Shown here: positions 42,501 through 51,968 of the stretch, piece after piece | Numbering within the stretch: position 1 is the stretch's first letter | Layout: each line of letters opens with the position of its first letter | Assembly: GCA_017942035.1 (NCBI GenBank) | Contig: JAGAVG010000024.1 | Span: forward strand, 1-52,947 | Direction of reading: 5' to 3' | Length of the DNA: 52,947 nucleotides | Origin: a bacterium | Lineage (GTDB): Bacteria > Cyanobacteriota > Vampirovibrionia > Gastranaerophilales > Gastranaerophilaceae | Program-made: the position numbers and the translations under genes | Notes under the pieces: generated by a model | What the model saw: only the letters and a program-made list of their open reading frames with translations | The model's database searches: none | What the model was told of the DNA's origin: nothing

Positions 42501-42743
42501 CTAGAACAATCCTACCAATTTAGCCGCAATAACGAATGCGTAAAGTGCACAAGCTTCTGATAATGCAGCACCAAGAAGGAAGAAACCGAAAGCTTTTCCG
42601 GCAACTTCAGGCTGTCTTGAAACTCCATCCATCAAACCTTTAGTTGCAACACCGATACCAAGTCCGGCACCGATTGCGCCAAAACCCATTGCAATACCTG
42701 CACCTAATTTTGCAAATTCTGTAATTGTTGTAACTTCTGTCAT
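42501..42743 (-). CDS. atpE: ATP synthase c subunit
   Basis: 80-residue hairpin of the rotor ring. Loop SRQPE and carboxylate Glu63 in GAALSEACALYAF. The residue after Glu is Ala rather than Ser/Thr, and the position taken by Gln in Na+-binding rings is Ile30 (GLGIGVATKG), so proton coupling is inferred. AAAGGAGAA precedes ATG. Confidence 0.95.
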   Translation of the reverse strand: MTEVTTITEFAKLGAGIAMGFGAIGAGLGIGVATKGLMDGVSRQPEVAGKAFGFFLLGAALSEACALYAFVIAAKLVGLF

Positions 42744-42777
42744 ATTTTTCTCCTTTATTTAATAATTAATAAGTTTT

Positions 42778-43470
42778 TTAATGTTCTTCAGTTTGAGCCG
42801 CTGATGATACGTAGGCAATCGTCAGCATCATAAACACAGTTGCCTGAATAAACGCAACTATGAGTTCAAATATCATAACCGGAATCGGTAAAAAAGCCGC
42901 TGAAATTCCGAGACAAATAGCAACCAGAACTTCTCCTGCAAATATATTTGCAAAAAGTCGAATTGCTAGGCTCAACGGTCTTGTGAACATTTCCAAAAGC
43001 TCTACCAAAAACATTATGATACCTTGAAAGCTGAATTCGTGGATAAAGAATTTTCCTTTTTTAGCTTTTAATCCGGCCGTAATATAATATATCAAAACTA
43101 ATATCGCAAGCGCCGCCGTTAAATTTATATCATTTGTCGGAGATGCAAGTTCTCCATGCTTTAAATGTATAATTCTCAACGGTAATTGTCCCATTAAATT
43201 AGCCGTTAAAATGAATAAAAAAAGTGATGCAACAAAAGGAACATGCTGGCGATTTTTTCCCGGCATCATAGTGTCCATGACACCCCAAAAAAATTCCATT
43301 ATTTTTTCACAAGCAGCTTGAGTTCTTGAGGGAACCATTTGCGCTTTTCTCGTAACGATTAATGAAATTACAATTAGAAAAGCCATTGCAAGCCACATTG
43401 TAATAATTGTGTCGAGATTAACACTAAATGTATGTCCCGCGATATTAAAACTATAAAGCCAATGTTCCAT
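42778..43470 (-). CDS. atpB: ATP synthase a subunit
   Basis: 230-residue membrane stator of Fo. The essential Arg is in RPLSLAIRLFANIFAGE (Arg171), and the last helices ELIVAFIQATVFMMLTIAY are typical. First gene of the atp operon (atpI is absent). GAAGGAGAG precedes ATG. Divergent from birA over 132 bp. Confidence 0.95.
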   Translation of the reverse strand: MEHWLYSFNIAGHTFSVNLDTIITMWLAMAFLIVISLIVTRKAQMVPSRTQAACEKIMEFFWGVMDTMMPGKNRQHVPFVASLFLFILTANLMGQLPLRIIHLKHGELASPTNDINLTAALAILVLIYYITAGLKAKKGKFFIHEFSFQGIIMFLVELLEMFTRPLSLAIRLFANIFAGEVLVAICLGISAAFLPIPVMIFELIVAFIQATVFMMLTIAYVSSAAQTEEH

Positions 43471-43602
43471 ACACTCTCCTTCATGCGTTATGATAATTCA
43501 AATATTTTTTTTTCGCAACAAATTTTAAAAAAAATAATCTTAGCAAATTTTTTATTTTTGTTATACACTAAAACATATATGGAATTTTTAATGAGGGAGA
43601 AA

Positions 43603-44322
43603 ATGGATATAATATCCTTTGAAGAGCTTGACTCTACAAATATTTACGCCAAAAACAATCTTGAGAATTTATCCGACAGATCTGTTGTTTGTGCAAGGCG
43701 TCAAACCTCCGGCAGAGGCAGGCTTCAAAGGTCATGGCTTGATTTAGGCGGGGATAATCTTTATATGACAATTGTATTAAAACCATGCTCTGAATCTTTA
43801 AATTCTTTCCAAAATCTTACCCAATATTTATCCGTTACCCTTTGTAAACTGCTTGAATCCTATGGTTTAACCCCTCAGATAAAATGGCCGAATGATGTTT
43901 TGATAAATGGCAAAAAAATCGCCGGAATATTGTCAGAAGCTGCTTTTCAAGGTAATACAATGAAAGGAATTGTGTTAGGTATTGGGGTAAATTTGAATGT
44001 TGAGCGTGAAAACTTGTCGCTGGTTACTGATAAAGAGGTTACAAGCCTTAATTTAGAAACCGGTAAAACTATTGATTTGAGTGATTTTCAACAAAAATTA
44101 ACCTCTATGTTTTTTGATAATTATGATAAATTTTTAAAACAAGGATTTGAATTTATAAAATCAGATTATATAAGTAGAATTTATTTTCTTGATACGGAAA
44201 TTTCTGTTAAGGGATTTAATTCTACCGTGACCGGTATTGCCCGCGAAATTAATGATTGCGGTGAGCTGGTTTTAGAAAAAGATAAAAAGAAATTAGTATT
44301 GAATATAGGAGATATATTATGA
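43603..44322 (+). CDS. birA: Biotin-protein ligase (monofunctional)
   Basis: Attaches biotin to carrier lysines. 239 residues without the N-terminal HTH of the E. coli repressor type. Motifs: ISFEELDSTNIYAKNN at the start, the ligase loop RRQTSGRGRLQRSW near residue 40, and IKWPNDVLINGKKIAGIL. ATG 43603 is set by GAGGGAG just upstream. It overlaps oadG by 4 nt (ATGA) and so is translationally coupled to the biotin-dependent decarboxylase it would activate. Confidence 0.94.
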   Translation: MDIISFEELDSTNIYAKNNLENLSDRSVVCARRQTSGRGRLQRSWLDLGGDNLYMTIVLKPCSESLNSFQNLTQYLSVTLCKLLESYGLTPQIKWPNDVLINGKKIAGILSEAAFQGNTMKGIVLGIGVNLNVERENLSLVTDKEVTSLNLETGKTIDLSDFQQKLTSMFFDNYDKFLKQGFEFIKSDYISRIYFLDTEISVKGFNSTVTGIAREINDCGELVLEKDKKKLVLNIGDIL

Positions 44323-44567
44323 GTCACTTTTTACTAGGATTAGAAGAGGGCGGAACATTAATGCTTATTGGTATGGGAGTAGTGCTTTTATTCCTTTGCA
44401 CATTGATTTTTGCAATGAGCATTATGTCAAAAATTGTTATCCGTCTTAACGAAATTTTTCCGGAAGCAGTGCCGGAAGTTAAATCAAAATCATCAAAATC
44501 AGTCAACTCAATTGATGATACTATAGTTGCCGCTATTGCTGCTGCTATTGCAAGAAAAAGAGCTTAA
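44319..44567 (+). CDS. oadG: Oxaloacetate decarboxylase gamma-chain-like membrane protein
   Basis: 82 residues: one N-terminal span (GGTLMLIGMGVVLLFLCTLIF, about residues 12-32) and a tail ending VAAIAAAIARKRA, as in OadG, which joins the alpha subunit to the membrane pump. Identification rests mainly on size, topology and position between birA and oadA. Confidence 0.85.
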   Translation: MSHFLLGLEEGGTLMLIGMGVVLLFLCTLIFAMSIMSKIVIRLNEIFPEAVPEVKSKSSKSVNSIDDTIVAAIAAAIARKRA

Positions 44568-44606
44568 ATAAAATTCAGATATTAATATTAAGAAAGGATA
44601 TAAATT

Positions 44607-46403
44607 ATGGCTAAAAAACTTATTAAAGTTATGGATACGTCATTTAGAGACGGTTTCCAGTCTGTTTACGGGGCAAGAGTTCTCGTAGATGATTTTTTAC
44701 CTGCTTTGAAAGCCGCTGTTGATGCAGGCTTGAGACATTTTGAAGTTGCAGGCGGTGCAAGATTTCAGTCACCGATTTTCTACTGTAACGAAAACGCTTT
44801 TGATACAATGGATAAAATCAGAGCCGCAGTTGGTCCTGATATCAACCTTCAATCATTAGCAAGAGGAGTAAACGTTGTAGGGCTTGATTCTCAATCCCGC
44901 GACATTATTAACCTTCACGCTAAAATGTTCAAAAAACACGGCGTTACAACAGTTAGAAACTTTGATGCTTTAAACGATGTTAACAACTTGATTTATTCTG
45001 GTCAATGTATTAAAGATAACGGTTTGAACCACGAAGTAACAATCACAATGATGGAACTTCCATACGGATGTGAAGGCGCCCATGACGTTGAATTTTATGA
45101 AAGAGTATTGAGAAGTATTCTTGATGCCGGAATTCCGTTCGACAGCCTTGCATTTAAAGATGCATCCGGCACTTCAAACCCTAGAAAAGTTTACGAAACA
45201 GTTAAAAGAACACGTGAAATTTTGGGTGAAGATGCTCATATTAGATTCCATTCACATGAAACAGCAGGAACCGGCCTTGCAGCTTATTTAGCAGCACTCG
45301 ATGGCGGCGCTGACGGAATTGACCTTGCAATGAAACCGGTTTCCGGCGGAACTGCTCAGCCTGATATTGTTTCTATGTGGCATGCTCTTAAAGGAACAGA
45401 TTATGATTTGGGTCTTGATATCCAAAAAATTCTTGAAACAGAAGAAATCTTTAAGGATTGTATGAAAGATTACTTCTTGCCTCCTGAAGCTATGGCAGTT
45501 AACCCGATGATTATCTCATCACCATTGCCGGGTGGAGCTTTGACAGCTAACACTCAAATGCTTAGAGACAACAATTTGATGGATAAATATCCTGAAATCG
45601 TTGCCGCTATGAAGGAAGTTGTTATGAAAGGCGGATTTGGAACTTCTGTTACTCCGGTTTCTCAGTTCTATTTCCAACAGGCATTCAATAACGTAATGTT
45701 CGGCCCTTGGAAAAAAATCGCAGAAGGTTACGGTAAAATGGTTCTCGGTTATTTCGGAAAAACACCTTGCGAACCGGATGCCGAAGTTATTAAGATTGCA
45801 TCTGAACAATTAAACTTACAACCTACAACCGAAAAAGTTGTTGATATCAACGACAGAGACGAAAACAAAGGTATTAAAGCCGCTACAAAAAGACTTGAAG
45901 ATGCTAATCTTCCTGTTAATGACGAAAACATTTTCATCTCTGCAGCTTGTAAAGAAAAAGGTATTTTGTTCCTTGAAGGTAAAGCAACTCTCGGAATTAG
46001 AAAAAATGCCGCTCAGGCAGCTGCTTGTGCTGACAATGCAACAAAAGGCGGTAATGACTTTACTATAACAGTTATGGGCAAAAAATATTCAGTATCTGCC
46101 GGAGATGACAAAGTTGTTGTTAACGGTAAAACTTATGACGTAACTGTAAAAGACGGTATCGAAAAAGCCGCAGCATCTTCATCTGGTGACGGTGAAGCTG
46201 TAACAGCTAAATTGCCGGGTAAAGTTATCAGAGTTGAAGTTTCAGAAGGCGATTCTGTTGAAGTTGATGAAGTTATTGCAGTTGTTGAATCTATGAAGAT
46301 GGAAACTGAAATTAAATCACCAAAAGCCGGAACTATTACTTCTGTTGATATCGAAGCCGGCCAGCAGATTCAAACCGGTGATACACTGGTAACTATCGGT
46401 TAG
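44607..46403 (+). CDS. oadA: Oxaloacetate decarboxylase alpha subunit with biotin-carrier domain
   Basis: Transfers the carboxyl of oxaloacetate to its biotin. 598 residues: carboxyltransferase barrel ([23 protein letters not shown] with the carboxylated Lys, [11 protein letters not shown] with metal His), a conserved linker domain, and a C-terminal biotinyl domain with [14 protein letters not shown] (biotin Lys near residue 564). The first motif is usually DTTLRDGHQS, so this is a divergent branch. AAGAAAGGA precedes ATG. The gene context of oadG and oadB argues for the Na+ pump rather than pyruvate carboxylase. Confidence 0.93.
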   Translation: MAKKLIKVMDTSFRDGFQSVYGARVLVDDFLPALKAAVDAGLRHFEVAGGARFQSPIFYCNENAFDTMDKIRAAVGPDINLQSLARGVNVVGLDSQSRDIINLHAKMFKKHGVTTVRNFDALNDVNNLIYSGQCIKDNGLNHEVTITMMELPYGCEGAHDVEFYERVLRSILDAGIPFDSLAFKDASGTSNPRKVYETVKRTREILGEDAHIRFHSHETAGTGLAAYLAALDGGADGIDLAMKPVSGGTAQPDIVSMWHALKGTDYDLGLDIQKILETEEIFKDCMKDYFLPPEAMAVNPMIISSPLPGGALTANTQMLRDNNLMDKYPEIVAAMKEVVMKGGFGTSVTPVSQFYFQQAFNNVMFGPWKKIAEGYGKMVLGYFGKTPCEPDAEVIKIASEQLNLQPTTEKVVDINDRDENKGIKAATKRLEDANLPVNDENIFISAACKEKGILFLEGKATLGIRKNAAQAAACADNATKGGNDFTITVMGKKYSVSAGDDKVVVNGKTYDVTVKDGIEKAAASSSGDGEAVTAKLPGKVIRVEVSEGDSVEVDEVIAVVESMKMETEIKSPKAGTITSVDIEAGQQIQTGDTLVTIG

Positions 46404-46416
46404 GAGGATAAATAAA

Positions 46417-47595
46417 ATGATGAATTTATCAGAAAGTTTAATGAAATTATGGGGCTCTACTGGTATTGCAAACTTTATACAGCCGGCTGATCCTTCTATC
46501 ACAAGCGGATTTGAACAATTCCTTCATCAATTTGGTTCTCCGATTATGATTGTAATTTGTTTATTCTTGCTGTGGCTAGGAATAAAAAAACAATATGAAC
46601 CGTTGCTTTTGATACCTATTGCATTCGGCGGTTTGCTTTCAAACATTCCGGTTGCAGGTATTGCAGAGCCGGGCGGATTTTTGAATATCATCTATGAAGC
46701 AGGTATTCATCAGGGATTGTTCCCGTTGATTATCTTTATGGGTGTTGGTGCAATGACAGACTTTGGTCCGTTGATTGCAAACCCTAAGACTGCACTTCTA
46801 GGCGGTGCAGCTCAGTTTGGTATTTTCGGTGCATTGCTTCTTGCGCTTTGCGTGTTTGGATTTACCCTTCCGCAATCAGGTGCAATCGGTATCATCGGCG
46901 GTGCTGACGGCCCTACTTCAATTTATGTAACAAGTAAACTTGCGCCTGAACTTCTCGGTGCTATTGCTGTTGCGGCTTATTCATATATGGCTCTTGTGCC
47001 GGTTATCCAGCCGCCTATTATGAAAGCTTTGACCACAGAAGCTGAAAGAAAAATCCAGATGGAACAATTGAGAGTTGTTTCAAAACGTGAAAAAATCGTT
47101 TTCCCTCTTGTTGTTCTCGGACTTTGTATAATCCTTTTGCCGGATGCCTGCCCGCTAATCGGTGCGTTGACATTTGGTAACTTATGTAAAGAGTGCGGTG
47201 TTGTAGAAAGATTGTCTGACACTATGCAGAACGCTTTGATTAACATCGTAACTATTTTCTTAGGATTGTCTGTAGGTTCAAAATTGTCTGCAGGCCAGTT
47301 CTTGACAACACAGACTTTATTCATCCTAATTCTTGGTATCGTTGCATTTTCACTTGCTACAGCAGGCGGAGTTATCGTTGCTAAGATTATGAATAAGTTT
47401 TCAAAAACACCTATCAACCCACTAATTGGCGCAGCGGGTGTATCTGCTGTTCCGATGGCCGCTCGTGTTGCTAACAAAGTTGGTTTGGAAGCTAACAGCC
47501 AAAACTACCTTTTGATGCACGCTATGGGGCCAAACGTAGCAGGCGTAATCGGTTCCGGTGTTGCCGCAGGTGTATTGCTTGCACTATGTCAATAG
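46417..47595 (+). CDS. oadB: Na+-pumping decarboxylase beta subunit
   Basis: 392-residue inner-membrane protein with about nine or more spans, which decarboxylates carboxybiotin and exports Na+. Signature [17 protein letters not shown] near residue 160 holds the essential Asp; the C-terminal [20 protein letters not shown] is likewise diagnostic. TAGGAGGA precedes ATG. Last gene of birA-oadG-oadA-oadB, closed by a terminator. Confidence 0.95.
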   Translation: MMNLSESLMKLWGSTGIANFIQPADPSITSGFEQFLHQFGSPIMIVICLFLLWLGIKKQYEPLLLIPIAFGGLLSNIPVAGIAEPGGFLNIIYEAGIHQGLFPLIIFMGVGAMTDFGPLIANPKTALLGGAAQFGIFGALLLALCVFGFTLPQSGAIGIIGGADGPTSIYVTSKLAPELLGAIAVAAYSYMALVPVIQPPIMKALTTEAERKIQMEQLRVVSKREKIVFPLVVLGLCIILLPDACPLIGALTFGNLCKECGVVERLSDTMQNALINIVTIFLGLSVGSKLSAGQFLTTQTLFILILGIVAFSLATAGGVIVAKIMNKFSKTPINPLIGAAGVSAVPMAARVANKVGLEANSQNYLLMHAMGPNVAGVIGSGVAAGVLLALCQ

Positions 47596-47623
47596 TAAGA
47601 TAGTTTATAATAAATTGATAAAA

Positions 47624-47656
47624 AAAGATCGCTTTAGGGCGGTCTTTTTTTTATTT
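47624..47656 (+). terminator. Terminator of the birA-oad operon
   Basis: AGATCGC pairs with GCGGTCT around a 6-nt loop, followed by a run of T. Confidence 0.85.
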
Positions 47657-47694
47657 TATTGTTATCCTATAATAAAAATACGGAGGAAATTTTT

Positions 47695-48309
47695 ATGAAA
47701 AAACTTGCAATTATGGGGTCAAACTCAGGGGATATTTTAGAAAGCATTGTTGAATATTTTCAAGGGAAACATTTTGATATTGAAATCACTTGTCTTTATG
47801 ATACGTTAGGCGCTGATATTGCCCATAGAGCTGCAGCTTTGCAGATAAAATCACGTTACCTGCCGCAAGAACAGATTGCTGAATATTTAGGAGCAAATTC
47901 TTTTGATTTGATTGCTCTGACTGATTTTAAAGGGAATTTAACAGAAGAAATTATTGAGCTTGGTAAATTTGTGAACATTCATCCGTCGCTTTTGCCGGCG
48001 TTTAAAGGAGACGATGCAATTCAAAGGGCTTTTCTTGCAGGTGTGAAAGTAACCGGAGCTACGGTTCACTGGATTACAAATGAGGCTGACGGCGGTAAAG
48101 TTATCGCGCAATACCCGATATTAATTAATAATACGGATCATTATGATGATGTCAATGAGCATGTTTTAGAACTTGAAAACATCCTTTATCCTGCCGCAAT
48201 AAGTTCAATTCTTGAAGATAGAGTTTTTGATTTCGGCGATTTATTCCAGAACCATGGCTGTTCTGGCAGTTGTGGTGGCGGATGTTCAGGATGTCATGGA
48301 GGAGAATAA
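47695..48309 (+). CDS. purN: PurN-like formyltransferase with Cys-rich tail
   Basis: 204 residues with the glycinamide-ribonucleotide formyltransferase fold: start KKLAIMGSNSGDILES, catalytic Asn/His in VNIHPSLLPAFKGDDA (near residue 94) and Asp in TVHWITNEADGGKVI. The last 16 residues, CSGSCGGGCSGCHGGE, are not part of PurN and look like a small metal-binding tail. ATG 47695 is set by CGGAGGAAA. If active, the role is purine synthesis, but the ALTDFKGNL region differs from typical PurN, so another formyl transfer is possible. Confidence 0.82.
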   Translation: MKKLAIMGSNSGDILESIVEYFQGKHFDIEITCLYDTLGADIAHRAAALQIKSRYLPQEQIAEYLGANSFDLIALTDFKGNLTEEIIELGKFVNIHPSLLPAFKGDDAIQRAFLAGVKVTGATVHWITNEADGGKVIAQYPILINNTDHYDDVNEHVLELENILYPAAISSILEDRVFDFGDLFQNHGCSGSCGGGCSGCHGGE

Positions 48310-48314
48310 TAATT

Positions 48315-49022
48315 TTGGCTAAAAAAATTCTTCTTCTCTGTGATGAGAGTGATTTAGATAAATTTACTGCTAAATTTGCGAACGAAGACGTCGAAATCTT
48401 CTCAATTTTTGAGCATGACTTTGTTGAAAAGCTTGATTTTGAAAACTTCGAGCAATTAGCTATTGATGCAAAAAGTTTAGGGATTTATTGCGTGTTTATT
48501 TTTGATATTGAGGCTCTAAAGGCTAATGCTGCCGATATTTTCAAGAAATATGGATTTGAAACATTTGCAGTCAGTCCGAAATTTTTAAGGTTTCAACTTT
48601 CAAAATTAGATGGAAAAACTTTTTTCAAAGAAAACGGTATAAATATTCCAAAAACTTTGAATTTATTTGCGCCGATTTTTCCGGCTGTTATCAGAAAAAA
48701 TTCTGACAATAGGGCAAAAATTATCCACAATCAGAGGGAAAAAGAACAGTTATTCTGCGAATTTTCGAATGATTTCTTCCTTGAAGAATTTATAGAGGGA
48801 AAGCACGAAAAAATATCAATATTTTTTAATGGTAAAAATTTAGAAACAGACAATTTTGATAATATTAATTTAAAAATTTTCATTCAAAATTTAGAAAAAA
48901 TTTTTGCTGAGAACTCCGATGGTTACAAGTATTTTGCAGAACTTGAAATTATAATTTCACAAAATGAAATCTATTTTTACGACATTAAATTTTCTAACAT
49001 TCCAAAACACATAATAATATAA
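48315..49022 (+). CDS. ATP-grasp-like protein resembling a shortened PurD
   Basis: 235 residues from a TTG start set by GGAGGAG 10 nt upstream. Order of motifs resembles GAR synthetase: a Rossmann-like N-terminus (KKILLLCDESDLDKF), FLRFQLSKLDGKTFFKENGI, and an ATP-grasp strand FFLEEFIEGKHEKISIFFNGK. At about half the length of PurD it lacks much of the catalytic C-terminal part. It directly follows the PurN-like gene (5-nt gap) and probably works with it. Catalysis is uncertain. Confidence 0.68.
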   Translation: MAKKILLLCDESDLDKFTAKFANEDVEIFSIFEHDFVEKLDFENFEQLAIDAKSLGIYCVFIFDIEALKANAADIFKKYGFETFAVSPKFLRFQLSKLDGKTFFKENGINIPKTLNLFAPIFPAVIRKNSDNRAKIIHNQREKEQLFCEFSNDFFLEEFIEGKHEKISIFFNGKNLETDNFDNINLKIFIQNLEKIFAENSDGYKYFAELEIIISQNEIYFYDIKFSNIPKHIII

Positions 49023-49026
49023 AAAA

Positions 49027-49062
49027 AAGAACTCCGAAGCATAAGCAACGGAGTTCTTTATA
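49027..49062. terminator. Bidirectional terminator between convergent genes
   Basis: AAAGAACTCCG (49027-49037... allowing the loop) pairs with CGGAGTTCTTT (49049-49059). Runs of A before and T after let it serve both strands. Confidence 0.9.
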
Positions 49063-49076
49063 TTTGATAATGTATT

Positions 49077-50414
49077 TTACTCTTTCAGGAATGTTTCATA
49101 ATTTCTGGCCAACAGGTGTGTTCTGACCTGATTAATCAAATCAAGAGCAACCCCGACCATGATTATAAGTGATGTTGCACCAATTCCCTGAAGTGTCGTA
49201 ATACCTGTGACGTGGCTTGCAAATGATGGTACAAGTGCAACAATACCAAGTCCTAAAGCTCCAATAAAGGTTGTTTTAGTCAAGATTTTATCGAGAGCTT
49301 CAGCAGTAGGCTTACCGGGTTTGATACCTGGAATTGAAGATCCATATTTTTTCAGGTTATCTGCAATATCTTTAGGCTGCATATTCGGCATAATTGACGC
49401 ATAGAAAAATGTCAATGCAACAATTAATCCAAAATAAAGAGCATAATATACTAATCCGTCAGGGCTCATAATTTGGTTCAAATGAACAATAAAATTCTTT
49501 GCCGCAACAGATTTTATATCAGCCTGCCCAACAATACTCAATACGGTAGAAGGGAAAAGCAATATCGCAATCGCAAAGATGATAGGCATTACCCCGCCCG
49601 GATTAAGTTTAAACGGGATAAAAGAATTCATTCCGCCATAAACTTTGTTTCCGACTTGTCTTTTCGGGTTTACGATTATAACTTTTCTTACAGCTTCTTG
49701 CATGTAAACAATGAAAATCATTGTTACAAAGAATATTGCAAGAAGTGCTATCAGACCGAGCTGTAACATTGGACTGTTAACAACAATTTGAGCCGTTCTT
49801 GAGGCATATACCGGAATTCCGGAAATAATACCAACAAAGATAATTAAGGAACCGCCGTTACCAATACCTTTTTCGGTTATAAGTTCGGAAATCCACATAA
49901 CCAGAACTGCACCTGCTGTCAAAACAAGAACAGAGCTTGCATAAAACATTATATGGCTGACACCGCCGACAATTGCTCCCGGAAGATGTCTTAAGAAAGC
50001 CATAAAGACCAATGACTGAAATATTGCAAGAATTACCGTGAACACTCTGGTGTACTGCGATAATTTACGACGTCCGGCTTCACCCTCTTCTTTCTGCAAT
50101 CTTTCCAATGACGGAATAACTACAGATACAAGCTGAACAATAATCGACGCGGTAATAAAAGGCCCTATACCTAATGCGAAAATAGATACATTGCCTAATG
50201 CTCCGCCTGAAAACAGATCCAAAAATCCGATAATATTATTACCTTGAGCAATGTTAGAAAAAACCGCATTATTGATACCGAATAACGGCATTTGTGCACC
50301 TAATCTGAACGCTGCTATCATTAAAAACGTAAATAATATTTTTTGTTTTAAACCTGACGCCTGCCACATAGAGGCAATATCAGCACCAGTCGGCATTTTT
50401 ATTCCTTGAGCCAT
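49077..50414 (-). CDS. secY: Protein translocase subunit SecY
   Basis: Ten-span channel of the Sec translocon, 445 residues. Visible: GINNAVFSNI plug region, LFSGGALGNVSIFALGIGPFI, INPKR-type loop IVNPKRQVGNKVYGG, LNPGGVMPIIFA, and the C-terminal loop TRTHLLARNYETF-like end. Last gene of this spc-type cluster; adk, map and infA do not follow, and the operon ends at a terminator. Overlaps rplO by 1 nt. Confidence 0.96.
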   Translation of the reverse strand: MAQGIKMPTGADIASMWQASGLKQKILFTFLMIAAFRLGAQMPLFGINNAVFSNIAQGNNIIGFLDLFSGGALGNVSIFALGIGPFITASIIVQLVSVVIPSLERLQKEEGEAGRRKLSQYTRVFTVILAIFQSLVFMAFLRHLPGAIVGGVSHIMFYASSVLVLTAGAVLVMWISELITEKGIGNGGSLIIFVGIISGIPVYASRTAQIVVNSPMLQLGLIALLAIFFVTMIFIVYMQEAVRKVIIVNPKRQVGNKVYGGMNSFIPFKLNPGGVMPIIFAIAILLFPSTVLSIVGQADIKSVAAKNFIVHLNQIMSPDGLVYYALYFGLIVALTFFYASIMPNMQPKDIADNLKKYGSSIPGIKPGKPTAEALDKILTKTTFIGALGLGIVALVPSFASHVTGITTLQGIGATSLIIMVGVALDLINQVRTHLLARNYETFLKE

Positions 50415-50869
50415 TATACTAATTCAACCTTTCCGCCTGCTTTTTCAATTTTTTCTTTTGCTGATGGTGTTACATAAGCAGCTTTAACTGTAACTGCTGA
50501 TTTGATTTCACCGTTGCCAAGAATTCTCAAACCGTCAGCTGATGGATGAGCTTTTCTTGCTTCTTTTAAAGCTTCAAGAGAGATTTCACTCATATTAAGA
50601 GCATCAAGTCTGCCAACATTAATTGCTTCATATCTCAATTTATTGATAACCTGAAAACCTTTTAATTTTGGCATTTGTCTGTAACCAGGCATCTGTCCGC
50701 CTTCAAACCCTCTTTTTGAAGAGCTTCCAGAGCGTTGTCCTTCACCGTTATGACCACGGCAAGATGTTTTACCGTGTCCTGAAGAACGGCCTCTTCCTAC
50801 TCGTTTTCCTTTATGAGTAGACCCTTCAGCAGGTCTCAAATCTTCTAATGTTATAGTTGTTTTTGCCAT
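50414..50869 (-). CDS. rplO: 50S ribosomal protein L15
   Basis: 151 residues. N-terminal LRPAEGSTHKGKRVGRGRSS, then GHGKTSCRGHNGEGQRSG and FEGGQMPGYRQMPKLKGF, the L15 signature. Position between rpmD and secY is standard. Confidence 0.97.
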   Translation of the reverse strand: MAKTTITLEDLRPAEGSTHKGKRVGRGRSSGHGKTSCRGHNGEGQRSGSSSKRGFEGGQMPGYRQMPKLKGFQVINKLRYEAINVGRLDALNMSEISLEALKEARKAHPSADGLRILGNGEIKSAVTVKAAYVTPSAKEKIEKAGGKVELV

Positions 50870-50899
50870 AATATTTATACCTCTTTTGTTATTTTTTTA

Positions 50900-51091
50900 C
50901 TATTCAACGATTTCCAACAAATGTGAAACTTTGTTTACCATACCCATGATTGTCGGGCTGTTGTAATGTTCCACAACCTGATCTTTTTTAGTTAAACCAA
51001 GACCGGCAACAACTCTGCGCTGAGCCTCAGAAGATCCAATTAAACTTCTTACAAGTTTAATTTTAATTTGTTTATTTTCATTTTTTGCCAT
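50900..51091 (-). CDS. rpmD: 50S ribosomal protein L30
   Basis: 63 residues: IKIKLVRSLIGSSEAQRRVVAGLGLTK in two segments, the L30 pattern, ending KVSHLLEIVE. Standard position after rpsE. Cyanobacteria and plastids usually lack L30, so its presence is a mild point against a photosynthetic cyanobacterium and in favour of a basal relative. Confidence 0.93.
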   Translation of the reverse strand: MAKNENKQIKIKLVRSLIGSSEAQRRVVAGLGLTKKDQVVEHYNSPTIMGMVNKVSHLLEIVE

Positions 51092-51147
51092 AATTATATT
51101 CCTTTTTATTATCTTTTCTTACAATTATTTTTAAATTAGCTATCTGA

Positions 51148-51777
51148 CTAGTTTAAAAGTTCAGCCATAGTCAAACCGCGTTTTTTAGCAACTTCACTGA
51201 ATGGAGTAAGAGCTTTTAAAGCTTCAAGAGTAGCGTTAGCAGCATTCAAAGGTGCTTTTGAACCCAATGATTTTGCAAGAATATTTTCGATACCTGCAAG
51301 TTCAAGAACTAAACGAACAGCGCCGCCGGCGATAATACCGGTACCTTGTGAAGCCGGTCTCAACATTACAGCACCTGCTCCTGATCTTCCTGTTACAGGA
51401 TGCGGAATTGTTGTTTTGAAAATCGGTACTGTAATAAGATTTTTTCTACCATCAGCGATAGCTTTTTGAATTGCAATGATAACTTCAGCAGCTTTTGCAC
51501 ATCCAACGCCGACTTGACCTTTCTGGTTTCCAACAATAACGATGGCTCTAAAGCTTAATTTTTTACCACCTTTAACAACTTTTGTTACACGGCTGATTTG
51601 TACAACACGTTCTGTCCATTCTGACTGCGGTTTTTCTTCAACAGTTTCAATTTTTTGTTTTCTGCCGCGTCCGCGTCTAGAAGGTTTTGTATTTTCAGTT
51701 GTTTCAACTTCAGCAGTTTCAACAGTTTCTACAACTTCTGACTCAACTGTTAATTCTTCTTTGTTTTCTAAATCCAT
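51148..51777 (-). CDS. rpsE: 30S ribosomal protein S5 with an acidic/basic N-terminal extension
   Basis: 209 residues, about 40 more than E. coli S5. The core is normal: [36 protein letters not shown], and [22 protein letters not shown] across the C-terminal domain. The extra first ~45 residues are a Glu/Val/Thr-rich stretch ([18 protein letters not shown]) followed by the basic [17 protein letters not shown] precedes ATG. rplR and rplF, expected upstream, are replaced by a prepilin gene. Confidence 0.96.
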   Translation of the reverse strand: MDLENKEELTVESEVVETVETAEVETTENTKPSRRGRGRKQKIETVEEKPQSEWTERVVQISRVTKVVKGGKKLSFRAIVIVGNQKGQVGVGCAKAAEVIIAIQKAIADGRKNLITVPIFKTTIPHPVTGRSGAGAVMLRPASQGTGIIAGGAVRLVLELAGIENILAKSLGSKAPLNAANATLEALKALTPFSEVAKKRGLTMAELLN

Positions 51778-51968
51778 TGATTTTTACCTTTCATATTAAT
51801 AGTAATTTTCGTACAATTTCCTTTTTAGGGACTTTTATTCAATTGTGAATACACCAAAAATAAAGCAAATAAATGCTGTTTGAAAATGTATTCATGATAA
51901 CTTTTCTGACAGCACTTATTATCTATCAAAAAAAATTAAAAAACAAGTATCTGGTAAATATTTGTAAC

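Noticed and set aside
43432-43602. Longer N-terminus for BirA
   Set aside because: It would overlap atpB antisense and adds residues unlike the family; ATG 43603 has a GAGGGAG site.
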